From Membranipora membranacea (Eukaryota; Bryozoa; Gymnolaemata; Cheilostomatida; Membraniporidae): a stretch of 64,000 bases of DNA. Each line of letters starts with the position of its first letter. Position 1 is the stretch's first letter. Both the position numbers and the translations under genes were made by a program. Below are positions 48,879 through 61,592 of the stretch, piece by piece. The notes beneath the pieces were generated by a model. That model was not told the DNA's origin. It did not search any database and saw only the letters and a program-made list of their open reading frames with translations. The stretch lies in contig OU612066.1 in NCBI GenBank assembly GCA_914767715.1, positions 36,554,283 to 36,618,282 of the forward strand. The letters are read 5' to 3'.

Positions 48879-50328
48879 TTGAGAGGACCTTTCCATTTAA
48901 ATTACAACCAAGATATTAATCGACAAGAGATCTGTAAACATTATGGTCTAGTAATTGTAGAAAAAATAACGCCATGTAAGTTTAAGTCAGATCATTCAAA
49001 ACTGGCCATTCAATTTAGAGATACTGCTGCAGCTATAAAAATTGTATCGAAATGGAATTGTCTCCTCTTTGGTGGATCGACTGCAAGGAGACCACAAGAT
49101 CCCAAGACTCAGAATTTAAACTGTGCCATGATGTACAATGTCCCTAAAGAAGACAGTGACAATGATTTAGAGTGAGATGTCAAAGCAGTTTATCCGGAGG
49201 ACACTATTGAGAGACTCTCAAAAGGTGGTAAGACATTGCACAATGTGAAGGTAAAATTCTCATCACAAACCGACACGGAACACGCTATACACAACGGTAT
49301 ACCACTAAAATCTTTATTCATATATTGTCACCTATCAGAAATTTCAACGTCTAGTTATTTTACTCAAATCATGAAAATAGCTCATCTAAATATTAGAGGG
49401 CTTACAAGCAAAATCGATGAAGTTAAAAAGATTTTACATGAAAATGATCTCGATATTTTTTGTTTATCTGAGACTTTTCTAAATGAGTCTAAATCAAGTT
49501 GTTTGTTCATATATTGAACTATAATATTGTAAGACAGGATAGGAATACTAGTCAAGGAGGGGGTTTGCTATGCTACATATGTGTTGGTATTTCATTTGAA
49601 GAGGTCAATGTTGCGAACCATTCAATGCTTGAGTCAATAGACAGTTTTCTGAGCACTTATTTATGCCTCAATTCGGAGTTGTCCTCTCTCCAGTTTGGTA
49701 CTTTTAACCCACGCCGCATAGGAAAAACCTGCTGAAAGTGGGTTATATTGAAAACCGCTAATGTGAGGATAAAAATTATTTTTGATTCAGAGTCTGCACC
49801 ACCAAATCAGAGCTCAGAAAACTGTCTATTACTTGGAAAATCTCCCAAACCCACTCACAATCTTTTTTGAAATGCTTCGTTTATCGCCCACCTAGCGCAC
49901 TCGTTGATTGGAACCATGTCTTCACTCATTACATCGAGAACATTGTATCAATTTGCAGGGAAGTAATCATTTTGGGTGATTTTAATGTTGACCTCAGTCA
50001 TAACAGCACATTGGTCAGGTGGTTTAGAAATGTCATGAATCAACTGACAAAACTGGTTGAAAATTCCAAAGGACATAATACCAACTCATTGTGGAATGGG
50101 CTAAATATCAGAAACAAAACTAAAACTTACGTTGACAATGCTGATGATATTTCTAGCAGTAATTTGAACGAGCATTTTACATCTATCGCTGCGAAGCTAT
50201 CAAAAGATTTTTCTTTGATTTCTGATTTTTCTAGTACCTTACCATATTACCACCACAAAGGTTTGAAACAATTTCCAGAATTGTGAGACTGTTTTGGATA
50301 AGGTGTCAAAAAATACAAACTTACTTAA

Positions 50329-50705
50329 AGGGCAACCAAGGTTTCGCAGCAATGCATTAATGGGTAGCAAATAATGTGCTGGGCAGCATCAGCTTTGTGC
50401 ATTACGCGATGCAAAACTCAAAGTAGTTGCTGACTCGAAGCTGGGTAACACTTCAGTTTAGGGGAGGTTCCAAGACTTTGCTGTAATAATTATAGAGCAC
50501 AGGCTAAATAATAACAGGAACAGGAAACTGCTATGTGGTATTCTCTTTTAGCTGAGTTTGAGTACCTGATGGAAGAAATGTTTCACAAGAATTCTGGCTG
50601 AATAATCATCCGAATTATATTTTGTCTTTTTCTCCATGCAGAAGGTGCAATCTGCTATTAATCAATGGCCATCAATGAGAAGTTGTTTGAAACCTTGGTT
50701 GCCCT
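50329..50705 (+). mobile_element. 377-bp TTAA MITE, copy 1
   Basis: Terminal inverted repeats AGGGCAACCAAGGTTTC and complement, 17 bp, lie at the two ends. TTAA sits at 50325-50328 and 50706-50709. It has the same length and nearly the same sequence as copy 2. It has no coding capacity and sits within the degenerate LINE. Confidence 0.92.
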
Positions 50706-50894
50706 TTAAGCTATGCAGACCCTACTTGACCAAGCATTCTGCTAAACAATTTTATTTTCAATTTATTCACTGTTATCTCATTCATGGTATTTATATATAT
50801 TACAACTTATGTGCATCAAATATCACAAACCAAATTTTCACCCAGCAAAAAAGTTATTTATAGTTTGATCTAAGAATTCCAATGAAGAAGTTAA

Positions 50895-51271
50895 AGGGCA
50901 ACCAAGGTTTCGCAGCAATGCATTAATGGGTAGCAAATAATGTGCTGGGCAGCATCAGCTTTGTGCATTACGCGATGCAAAACTCAAAGTAGTTGCTGAC
51001 TCTAAGCTGGGTAAGACTTCAGTTTAGGGGAGGTTCCAAGACTTTGCTGTAATAATTATGGAGCACAGGCTAAATAGTAACAGGAACAGGAAACTGCTAT
51101 ATGGTATTCTCTTTTAGCTGAGTTTGAGTACCTGATGGAAGAAATGTTTCACAAGAATTCTGGCTGAATAATCATCCGAATTATATTTTGTCTTTTTCCC
51201 CATGTAGAAGGTGCAATCTGCTATTAATCAATGGCCATCAATGAGAAGTTGTTTGAAACCTTGGTTGCCCT
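50895..51271 (+). mobile_element. 377-bp TTAA MITE, copy 2
   Basis: Same orientation and length as copy 1, with identical 17-bp inverted ends and TTAA at 50891-50894 and 51272-51275. Only a handful of substitutions separate the copies, so both insertions or a local duplication are recent. Confidence 0.92.
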
Positions 51272-51561
51272 TTAAGCTCAAGTCTCCATTGTACAAATTG
51301 TTATTTTATGGATTCGGTTCTCTTTTAAACATAGAGCAATGAGGAAGTTACGTACTGTAGACTGTAGAAATTATGATATTAACCACTTATTCAAATAACT
51401 TAAGATATTTTCTGTTATGCTATTGTTCAGACCTAACAAAGCATTAATAATGTCATTTGAGTTTAAACAGGCAATTTGTTATTCAATGCATTCCTTTGCT
51501 TATTCTCGTTTTAGTTCGCTGTGACTACAAGTGTAGACATCCACACCTGTTATTAGGGAAA

Positions 51562-54500
51562 ATGTCTGACTCAGACAGTGATTTACTTGTTGATCATGGT
51601 ACTCCACATTCTTTCAATGGTTCAATCAACGAACTGGATCAAGATCAGACACAGTGCTGCTGTTACCCTCCCTCAGCACCTCACCAGGAGTACAGGCCTT
51701 GGACAAGACGTAGAGTAGCCTTGGTGCTATTATTACTGTGTCACTTCACAACCTGGACTGCAGGTAACACCATGGCAACATGGTTCCCGAAGGTCGTGGA
51801 TACAAAGTGAGTGGTTCATACAGTGTTGTGACATTGCAAATGATCAACTAGAGAAAAGAAAGACTGCTTTCTAACAGGTCCAAATAAGGAGGTGGTTAAC
51901 TTAATAAATTGTGTTTGTGTAGTACTGAACATATTCTTAATCTAAACATTTCAGGGGCACCTATGATTTTGTGGCACCATTGGTGATGGCTTTGTTCTTC
52001 AACATTGCATGGATCTGTGGGATTATAACGGATGCCTTTGTACGCAGAAAGACTGTCCTCATCTTCAGTATGGTGTGCTGTTCTTCAATGTAAGTGGGCT
52101 AAACTCAATGACTGGCTAACTTGCAGTGATGCTGATGCTGAATTTTCTCAACATCTAGTAAAGTTTGCAAATGACTTGGGAACTTCAATTACGTGGTGTC
52201 GAACTGGGTTTTAGACAGAATGGCTATTCAGGGGCAAGGCAGTCCACTCACCTTTGAAGTTCGTAGACTAATTGCGGTTGCGATGACCTAAAGTATTGTC
52301 CTCTTAATGTCACAGGTCAAGTCAGTCTCTGTCATAATTAGGTTAGTCCTAGACTATGAACAGAATAAACAACTCCTAAAAACATACATAACAAAGTACA
52401 TGCACAACAACGAGACTACAGACCTAATGATAGGAGTACCCCACACAAGCGCCCAGCGAGGCGGGAGTGTATAAAGATTATCGAAACTAGTATTTTCTGA
52501 TGACAAGCAAGACCATTGGCTAATAAGTGAAATTCCTCGCTTTGGCTTTGCCTCTATTTGCCTTGCTCATTTTGCAGGTTTTGAATGTGTAGACCTTGAG
52601 TATTTTTTCCAGTGGTGAAGTGTGTAATAATAAGAATTTAAGATTTGCTGACCCCCATAAATTAAGATGAATAGCAGTATATGATATGGTTACTTGAATT
52701 AGATATAATTTTATTATTGTGTTGGCTCATCACAGTTGTCAGTTGAAGTCACTTATTGTCTATAATATTAATTATTCTAGTTTGACAGCATGTCTTATGT
52801 TGATGAAATTTGCACCAAGAGAACCAACAAATACCAATAACTCCACCACCCCGTCAAGATTTGAAAAATTAGAGCTGGAGGATCCTTGGACTGATGTATT
52901 CTTTGTGTTGCTGATAGTTGGCTGTATGATAATGAGCTTAGGGACTGTCACACTACCTACTTTGGGTGGCGATCAGGTAACCTTTTGACTCATATACCTG
53001 TTGATATTTTAAACGATATTTTATGAGAAACATTTATAACTGACAGCATGTATTTCGATGGTTTCTATTTCAAGAATCATACATAGATACCTAAGATCCT
53101 AAGATCCTCAGATTCTGAGATCGTGTAGCTTATCTAAATATTATTTTGCTTTCAAATTTAAGATCCCAGACAGACAAGGTGTACAGACATTTTATGTAAT
53201 CTTCTACTTTGTACGGCTATTAGCAGAGATACTCAGCTTCAGTGCAACATTCATGTGTATGGCAGTGAACGACATTACACCTTACATGATTGTATCTCTT
53301 ATCTGTGTTCCTGTGCACATCATTCTTACCCTGATTGGTAAGTGGATCTTAAAGAGGCAATAAAGGATGCATGCTATATTTGCGATAAATGGGTTTATTT
53401 CATTGATCAACAATCTGATAACTTACTGTAACCGGTTTTGTTCATCGCACCTCTCCCCCATTATCAATCTTAAAATGATAAATAACCCGGCTAGGATCAA
53501 CATTCTGAATGGTCAGATTGTTCTTTAAACCTTTTTGAGATAGATGGAAAACTCTCAGCGTCAGGATCGCAATAGAACCAAGTCAATTCACATTATGAGA
53601 TGTTTAAACATTAGTCTCATTACATGGTAACTATACTCTTGTCATTCATTTGTGTGTACAATTTTATTTTAGTTATCCATCCTTCCCTAACTAGGCAGGT
53701 GCAATCAAACATCAGCATATTGACTCATGGATACGGGATATGTATTCAAGCGTTCAAGAAAAGAAGGTTGGCTATACTGGAACTCGATTTCTTCAAGCAC
53801 TAACATTCTATCACACCTAGTAATAGGAGGTTTTCAAAACATATTCAAGATTATCTTGAGTCCAGCAGTATGTAGGATCAAACTGTTGTTCACTGCTGTG
53901 GGTTTGACAAAATGAAATCACCTGATGAAACTAGAAACAGAAACTAGCTAGGTGTCTTCTGCGCATGCAAAGAGCTCATATAAATTTTGATGCTAAAGTA
54001 TAGAATTCTGCTTGTTAACTGAACATAACTCGCTAGGTTTCTACACAATAATATGCACATATTACTTTGGTTCATCTAGTAAAGATTTTCATTGAGCAGG
54101 CAACGACCAGTGGATGGACATATCCTATCTGCTGCAACCAGAAGCAATGGAGGGGATTATCCAGATGAAGAAGTGAAGGAAAGATTGGACCTGATGAAGT
54201 TTGCCTTAATATTGCTGATACTACTACCTACTGCTTGGACTGGTTCCGTCATGCATTTTGGTGACATATCTTATGCTGTACGTCTATGCATATTCTAAAA
54301 CTTGGATGCCCAGAGGGTTTAATAATAGCAAGAGTCATAACATTGATAACTAAAAACCTTTTCTACTTTGAAGATGTGAGGCCAAAATTTTTTTTTTGGC
54401 AAAGGTAAAGGTGATGCTTGTTGTTGACTATCTCATTTCCAGAGCAACTGGATGGTTAATCTTACTTGCCAATTCGTTTGACCTTTGCAAGCAAGAAACC

Positions 54501-56387
54501 TGTGGAGGTGATTTTCAATCTGATGGCTTCTTTAAACCAATAATTTGCTAACATTGAATTGCACTATATGGAATTCAATGTTTGCTAACCATCACTTATA
54601 TTTTTCTTAGATAATGTTTCTTTGTTCACTCCAAAGTTTCTCCTACTTTATTGTTACAGACCAATGAAACTGACTGCCCATCATCAGATGATCAAAGTTA
54701 TTTGCCCGAGAGATATAATACTGTGGTAAGTGAGTGATGTGTTGCTGCTATTTATTGGTGTGGCAGTGTGGCAAAGCTCAACTCAACAATACTCAAATAA
54801 CACTGCAATATGAAAGAGTATAATCCGCTATAAAGACAGACAGAGTCAATTCATACATTGGTCAGATTTGCAATTTATGTCATGTGCAATTATATTTTTC
54901 ATATACATATTTCTTGTGATTGAATACTCTTAATGCATAACTCATTATTTTGACAGTCGCTAAACTTTGTCATAGTGTATACATCAGCTGCGCTCTTTGT
55001 CCTCATTATTTATGGAGTACAATGCGCTAAACGTTCTCCTGATACACTTGGACCATATTACAGATTTTCATTCCTCACCAAATTCATCACCGGTAACATA
55101 TTCATGGCCTTAGCCAGCTGTGCAGTCTTATTGGGTTACTACTTAGGTGAGTGTGTCCTCAGCTATTATAGATCATTTCATGTCAGAGAAAAGTAGTTGT
55201 TGAAGTGTTCTTGTTTAATGTCCTTTACAAATTAGGTGTCATGAAATATTTCAGCCCTCTATAAGCTTCATTGAAATTGAATCCCCTGATTCAATACTTA
55301 AAAAACTGATCTGAAGAAGAATGACCTGATCCTCCCTAAATTCAACACTGCTCTTTTTCATCTTTACATCATCAATACCTGCCTTCTTATTGTTTCTTTT
55401 TTGTTTATGTTTTCAAACACATGGTCTTTTCTGCTTTTTGCATTGAACGGTGTAAAATTAAGTTCAAAATACACTAAGTTATGTATTGCAAAAGACAAGG
55501 CAAAAAACCGATAACAACCTATTCCAATTAAACAATGTTGAACTCAGTGGAATAGGGTCATTTTTTTCCAACAACCGGAATCAAATTACCTTAGAAATTT
55601 AGATCAAGACTGCAGCTTAATCCAGATTTGACTATTTGCCGAGACTGCAATTGGTTAACAAAACCACTATATCGATTTTTGCACAGTAGTTACCACCTGA
55701 GGCCACTTGTGATATTCTTATTGTAGAGATATGCACATATTACTACCAGATACTGCCTTATTCACTAGTTGGAGTGGCTGATGCTTTCATATTTTCCACA
55801 GGTATGTTTATAAATTTAGTTTGTTATCATGAAGTGTATTGGACAGACAGCTTTGATCCATATAACGTCTAGTGGTCACAATCCCAATTTGGAGTTGTGG
55901 CCTTGTGGTAGAAAAGTTCAATCTGATATCTACTCTTGCAATCTTAAATAACATTTTGGCATTGATTTATCCACAAATCACTCATTACAAATATTCTGAT
56001 ATATATGTTGTGTATGTTTATTTACTATTTTGTATTGGTAATTATGAAATTCCTTTTTTGTTTGGTAACTATACCATTTGGCAAGTTGTGTTAACGTCCA
56101 ACTTAGATATTGTTACTTCTTAGACATGTTCTTTATATTTAGGTTATGAGTTGACCTTCATATCCGCTCCAAGGTCACTTCAAGGAACAGTGATGGGGAT
56201 GTTTTACCTTCTTGAGGGTGCTGGACAAGCTTTGTTTATTGTGGTTGCACTCTATCTTCCGACTTTAGGAAACAACAGTGCATCCAAATGGCTGTTTGGC
56301 TGCGTGGGCATCGGCGGAAATCTGGTTGGATCGCTATTGCTATTTGTCGCAAACAAGAAGGTTGAGCTGGGCTTAGCTAATTTGTAA
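51562..56387 (+). CDS. SLC15/POT-family proton-coupled peptide transporter-like protein
   Basis: Ten exons: 51562-51806, 51955-52089, 52781-52976, 53163-53337, 53699-53741 (least certain), 54100-54277, 54660-54725, 54957-55146, 55727-55801 and 56143-56387. All have GT-AG borders. Phases agree and total 1548 bp, 515 residues, close to the POT family size. The acidic N-tail is followed by RRRVALVLLLLCHFTTWTAG (helix 1) and GIITDAFVRRKTVLI, matching the family's helix 2-3 GxxxDAxxGR-type loop. GTVTLPTLGGDQ matches the usual PFGADQ motif. The C-terminal part has YSLVGVADAF, ELTFISAPRSLQGTVMG and EGAGQ, as in vertebrate SLC15A3/A4. It probably imports or exports di/tripeptides or histidine with protons, in plasma or endolysosomal membrane. 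Start chosen at the first ATG with a plausible acidic N-tail. Confidence 0.85.
55312..55452 (+). mobile_element. LINE 3' end fragment in transporter intron
   Basis: Within the intron between the eighth and ninth transporter exons, this stretch matches the 3' end of the LINE at 32800-32945 (ccctccctaaat, actgctcttt, gccttcttattg, acacatggtctt). It represents a heavily 5'-truncated insertion in the same orientation as the gene. Confidence 0.65.
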
Positions 56388-56639
56388 ACTATGTTTTAGT
56401 TACTTTTGCCAGATAACAAAACAACGGCTGCTATCTCACTGTCAGCAACTGTTTTGTAATTAAAAACTTTAATGAGCAGACAACAAAGGATTTCTTAAAC
56501 TTTTAGGTATTTCTGAGTTTGATAAAAGAGATTCATATGATTGCTTCAGATAATATCTTACATTAAATCATGATCTCAGATGTAAGAAAAATGCTTTCCA
56601 TTTCTGAATAATATATATATATATATACTCTTATTGTAA

Positions 56640-58173
56640 GCAACAATTCATTATTACTAATGTTTTTCATGAACTTGCTAAACTGGGCCTTTCTGATCAC
56701 CATGTCAGGTATTTAATACCTAGCTACAAGCCTCTGTCAAAAACTAAACCTTCATATGTCTCATGCCGAAAATATACAGATGAGAACTGCGAAGCTCTGC
56801 AGGCTAGTTTGGATATCACCCTGTGGGATAATCTTCTCGACGAAACCTGCATTGATAAACAGACGAATGTGATCTCTGATTATATAAACTTCTGCACGGA
56901 CCTATGTATACCAAAGAAAACATTTAAAAAGCATGCAAATCAGAAACCATGGATTACCAAACACATAGATAGTTTGATTGATCAGAAACAAGCGGCGCAC
57001 CAAAGTGGAGATAGAAAACTGTATCATAAACTTAAAAAATTAGTCACCAAATCCAAAGTGGAATACTCCAAAATAATTCAACAACATCTAATAAATGAGC
57101 CAGCCAAAGCTTGGAAAGATATTAAGCAATTAAATGGACTTCCCACATCAACTTCTTCAACTGAACATGAGATAAAATTCAAACCAGACGACCTCAACAC
57201 ATTCTTTGCACGCTATGAGAAACCTGAAATAAAATACCCCTGATATCGATGAAACTAAAATGACTGCTCCTCCATTTGAAGTTAAGAAACTGTACTGAAA
57301 CAACTTGAAACACTCAACACTAGGAAAGGAGCTGGACCTGATAGATTAATCCCGAAGGTCCTTCAGATATGTGCCTACCAACTAGCCCCTATAATCACTA
57401 AACTGTTCAATAAATCTATAGAGCAACATACAACACCTAAGCTATGGAAATCTGCTGTAATAAAACCACTACCAAAAGTCACCACACCTACACAACTCAA
57501 AGACTACCGCCCGATTGCCATAACCAGCTGCCTATGTAAAAAGTTAGTGAGACAACTTAAAATATACATTACTAAACACACAGCCATGGACCGCCATCAG
57601 TTTGCCTATCACCAGAAAAGATCAACACAAGATTCGAAGATTATGTGCATAAAATAACTGGCAAAGCAAGTCAAAGGATGTATGTTGTTAAAAATTTTAT
57701 GTATCTGAGTTCGAAGCCATTAGCCTCCATGCTGTTCAAAAGTTTTGTAGTTTCACTCTTATTGTATTGTCTACCTGTTTTGCACACTAGCATATATGCT
57801 AAGGACAAGAAATTACTAAGAAAAGTTTTCAACGATGCCAAGAATTTAGGGCTTGACGTAGGCGATCTCGATACCATTGTTAAACAGAGAACTAAATCCA
57901 TTATCATGTGCTGTTTTTCTGATGAAGACCACTTTATACACGATTTTCTCGAACATTGCCCTTCTGGTCGTCTTAGACATATTAAATATCGCAGCTCATG
58001 GGGCAAAGACTGTTTTCTGAGGCAAATGTGCATCACACTTAATGAGATTCTTTTTTAAAAAGTCCATAGTTCCATACACTGGTAGCAAGCTCTTATTATG
58101 ACAAAGTATATGCATCCATTTTTCGCAACATTTAATGTTTGTGATAGCTAATAAATCAATCAATCAATCAATC
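56640..58173 (+). mobile_element. Third LINE copy with ATCA-repeat tail, missing RT core
   Basis: Endonuclease C-terminus (LSDHHVRYLIP) starts near 56690. An open frame at 56809-57243 encodes the linker (KPWITKHIDSLIDQKQAA, AKAWKDIKQLNG). After one frame break, 57280-57640 encodes reverse-transcriptase N-terminal motifs: RKGAGPDRLIPK, WKSAVIKPLPK, DYRPIAITS and QFAYHQKRSTQDS. The sequence then passes at about 57645 directly into post-RT sequence (ITGKASQRMYVVKNF, LLYCLPVLHTSIY, to stop at 58058). The catalytic palm with YADD is absent. The 3' end is a tandem ATCA tail (58150-58173), typical of CR1/L2-like groups. Confidence 0.85.
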
Positions 58174-58516
58174 AAGATGCTGTCTTATGCCTAACAACAA
58201 CTATAACAAATTTTATTGACAAATCGGCCTCTAACTATGCAAGATGTTTTTTTCTGGACTATTCTTCTGCTTTCAACACTATCAGAGTTGAGTATCTAAT
58301 CTTGTCCAATGGCTCATCTGAAAGCTCATCACCTAAAGTAAAACATGACAACACTTACAACTTCATTGGGCTTGGCCTTTAATGAGATACTTTTTTAAAA
58401 AATCCAAAGTTCCATACAATAGAAGCAAGCTCTCATTATGACAACGAATATGCATCATTTTTTCGCAACATTTAATGTTTGTGATAGCTAATAAATCAAT
58501 CAATCAATCAATCAAT
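58174..58516 (+). mobile_element. Fourth LINE fragment with same 3' end
   Basis: A 205-bp piece encoding ASNYARCFFLDYSSAFNTI (reverse-transcriptase motif A, with its catalytic Asp) is joined directly to a second copy of the same 3' untranslated region (58379-58516). That region also ends in an ATCA repeat. The rest of the RT and C-terminus is missing. This is internally deleted, not just 5'-truncated. Confidence 0.75.
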
Positions 58517-58795
58517 GATGTGACATAAATGGCGAAAAAAGAAAAAATGATACAAACAAAGATTCAACAAAAAATAAGACTATGCCAATAAACTGAAAAA
58601 ATGTTGCATTAGCCTTTTCTTAAACACAGTCAAAGTAAGAGTGCTTCTCGATGTAGAGGGTAAAATATTAAAGTTTGTTGCTATTTTGTGGTTTAAGTTG
58701 TCTAATGGAGGTTAAAGTAAGTGTGAATCTCTTCTTGAAAATTACTTACTACAGTGGAAATTTAATTAATAAATACTCTGTTGTCTCATTTTGAC

Positions 58796-59631
58796 CAATG
58801 AACTAAACCTCCAGGAAGAACAACTCATAGTTAAGCTGGCTGCTGATTGGCTAATTCCGAAAAATTGAAAAATGATGTGCATGCATAAATAATGGTCACT
58901 TGAAATTAGAGAGTGATCAGTAAAAAATGAAATTGCAATCACTAGGAGTAATTGTTTATGATGAAACATGGTTATGAGGGATAACAGGACTCATACCTTC
59001 AACTGCCTCTCCAACATTCCATGATTTAGAGTCAGATGACACATTCCTCAGCATATCTTGCTTGTATATGCTGATTTTAATGGGTTTTTCATCATTTTAC
59101 AATCAAAATGTGTATGTTCAATGTATTTACCTGCAAGGTATATGTTCTTTGCAATATAGCCCATAGCCACATGTTTTTAGATTGATCAATTATGGGTTCT
59201 GCATAGAGATTCCAGGATTTATAGAGTGAAAAATTAACATTTTAATGACTTTTCTCTGCATTATTTTTGAGGTTTAAGCATTGTATATCTGCAAAGGATG
59301 GCACCTCAACTGTCAATGAGCATCTTCTCTATAGTTCCATGTCTCAGTTTAGTGAAATAAACCATCAGTTATGAGAATATTTGGTGTCAACACCATGGCC
59401 ATCAAGCCTCATCACTAAGCATATTCACAGAATTGCGGTTATTTTCTAGTGAGTCAGTGTATTCAGTGTAACCCACCCCTAATTGCTACAAAAGAACTTG
59501 GGCTATCATGGAGTTATGTTTCCAATTTAGTGTGTTTTTGAGAGGACAACTCTGAACCAACTGCACACACCTCAATTGGTCATGTGACTGCAGTTGTTCT
59601 TCCTGGAGGTTTAGTTCATTGTTTTGACCCC
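58796..59631. mobile_element. 836-bp inverted-repeat element with 7-bp target duplication
   Basis: A 30-bp perfect terminal inverted repeat begins CAATGAACTAAACCTCCAGG at 58796 and has its complement ending at 59631. TTTTGAC directly flanks both ends (58789-58795 and 59632-59638). There is no transposase frame inside, so it is a non-autonomous DNA transposon. A TSD of 7 or 8 bp would fit hAT-like or other cut-and-paste groups, but the superfamily is not determined. Confidence 0.88.
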
Positions 59632-60347
59632 ATCCCAAATTTTGACTCTGTATCTCTCCATCTTCCTGTGCCATGCATTCACCTTTGATAATAGTGATCA
59701 TTCAATTTGTTCTACGGGCATCAACTAAGACTCATGACATCATTCAAGTGAGAAAAAAAGTACAATCCATTTCACTTTAGTTGACTGTTCTTTCAAAGAG
59801 ATAAAAATATCTGAATCTATCATAACTACCACCATACATACCCACTCATGCATTGAATTTGAGTATGATATGATATCAGCAATGTTGTTTTGTTGAGCAG
59901 ATTTGGCTGAATTGGCAGAGTGGCAGAGTGGGGGAGTTGGCCGATTTGCGGATAGAGCAGAGTGAGAGTAATAAAAACCCATACTTGGGGCTTAATGCAC
60001 TGGTTGGTATTTTCTTCCATTTCTGATTCTAAGTAAGCAAAGGTTACCATCCTAATCTCAAAAGGTCACCTTCAACCCAATGTTTGACGAAAACAATCAA
60101 CAATTTTACAATATCTTGCTGTCATGTGTGTAACCAAACTCTTTTTGCATACTGGAAGTATTTTTTCTTTAGCATTCAGTACATTGGTCTTGGTGAGCTA
60201 TGCTGAGAATAGATTTTCCTATTAGGAAATGAACCTGCTGCAGGCAAAAAAGGGTACATGGCAAAAATATCTCATTCTGAAAAACTTAATATAGATAATG
60301 GAAAAGTAATGATGAATTAGCTTTGGTATCTGATAGTTATTCCTTAC

Positions 60348-60449
60348 CAAGGCAGAGTCTAGATTCCGTCTGGATATGGATTTCTCAACCCATTGTGTCA
60401 GTTCACCATCACCAATAATATGGTCAAAGCAAATTTTCATAATATATTC
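60348..60449 (-). CDS. Weak exon candidate, unknown gene
   Basis: A 34-codon phase-0 stretch lies between an acceptor (gttgctcag|GAA) and a donor (TTG|gtaagg) on the minus strand. It encodes EYIMKICFDHIIGDGELTQW followed by VEKSISRRNLDSAL. Codon pattern and splice sites are good but no partner exons or family were recognised. Confidence 0.25.
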
Positions 60450-60776
60450 CTGAGCAACCATTGTATACCAGTAGTTATTAGAAAAAATTGGTAAAAACTA
60501 AAACTGCATAAATGTCTGAAGAAATTTCTGCCACCCAGCAGATAAAGACTAAAGATGGTTTAAGGGAAATTGCACACAACCCGATGTATATATTGGACAA
60601 TAAAAGACCAAACAGAAAAAGCGGGTTTGGTGAAAAATATTTGGCTGGCAATAATTTATCAGTCAATATCATCTTCTGCATGTCACATTTTATTATTGCA
60701 TGAATTTTATAGTATGACACAATATTAAATGCCATCTTAAACTACAACGAAAGAGTCAAGACGGCTTTAGGGAAAG

Positions 60777-60823
60777 TGTCTGTCTGCCTGTCTATCTCTC
60801 TGTCTGTGTGTCTGTCTGTCACA
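60777..60823 (+). repeat. TCTG microsatellite
   Basis: Interrupted (TCTG)n tract: tgtctgtctgcctgtctatc and similar, about 47 bp. Confidence 0.9.
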
Positions 60824-61592
60824 TCTGTGTTCTGCGCGCAGTTTTACCCAGAAGCAGAGAGTGGCTTTATGGACTTCTTACTGCACCATGAGATAATTTG
60901 TTTAACCCTATTTTCAAAGCATATGATTGGTTTTCATGCCATACAAAAATAAACTAAATCCAAAAACGAGTTCATTTAGTAATTTAAGCATTGTCTTCAT
61001 ATGTTATAAGAGATATACAGCATGTCCCTGGTGGCTGCTTATTATTATGATGGATGTATTTTTGTATTTAGGTTTTTAAAGTCACCCAACTGAGAAGCTC
61101 AAAATATGTTTCTGCACCTTTTATTATCAAGAAAAGAAATTGGATTTTATCACTGTGGAGGTTTATGACTTATAGCCCCTCATAATTCTCTTGCTATACT
61201 CTTGTTGATTTTTATATTTTTTCAGTGGCCCAGTATCAAACTAACTAGACTAAAAATTCCATGATCATAAACGCTACAAAACTTCAGGGGTGTGGATGAC
61301 ATACACTCAAGTTGTCGATTGAGTTTATGATGGGTGGCCAATTGGCAATGTCCTTATAAGGGCAAATCAAAATGGCTGTCGGCTCCATACCACTTGTGAG
61401 GTAGACAGCCTGAGTATTGTTGTCCTATTATGTAGCAGAACTCCCTCACAATTAATCTCAGTGAATACAGTCATAGAATATAGCGCAACAAACATGGTAT
61501 AATTGTGGTATATGTATATGTATTATATACAAATAAGGGGTCCTCCCAATACTCTTCCTTGCCTTTTTTAATCTGGACTCACTGGAATTAAA

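Larger units (their letters stand above)
48879..51350 (+). mobile_element. Second degenerate LINE, interrupted by two MITEs
   Basis: ORF1 remnants occupy 48879-49330. An AP-endonuclease N-terminus starts near 49371 (MKIAHLNIRGLTSKIDE, DIFCLSETFLNE), continues with QDRNTSQGGGLLCYI, and reappears as VYRPPSA and VIILGDFNVDL at 49867-50020. It then passes abruptly to a pre-RT segment (YVDNADDIS, LNEHFTSIAAKL). After the first MITE, 50710-50860 encodes post-RT sequence (FYFQFIHCYLIHGIY), and after the second, SPLYKLLFYGF. As in the element at 29.9 kb, the reverse-transcriptase palm is absent. Multiple stops and frameshifts make it inactive. Confidence 0.75.
59639..61592. other. Mostly non-genic
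   Basis: Apart from one weak exon candidate (60348-60449) and a TCTG microsatellite, I see no gene. Open frames on both strands around 60478-60735 overlap each other and are not convincing. Confidence 0.45.

Noticed and set aside
53727-53915. Open frame overlapping the proposed microexon
   Set aside because: Its frame does not join the flanking transporter exons in phase.
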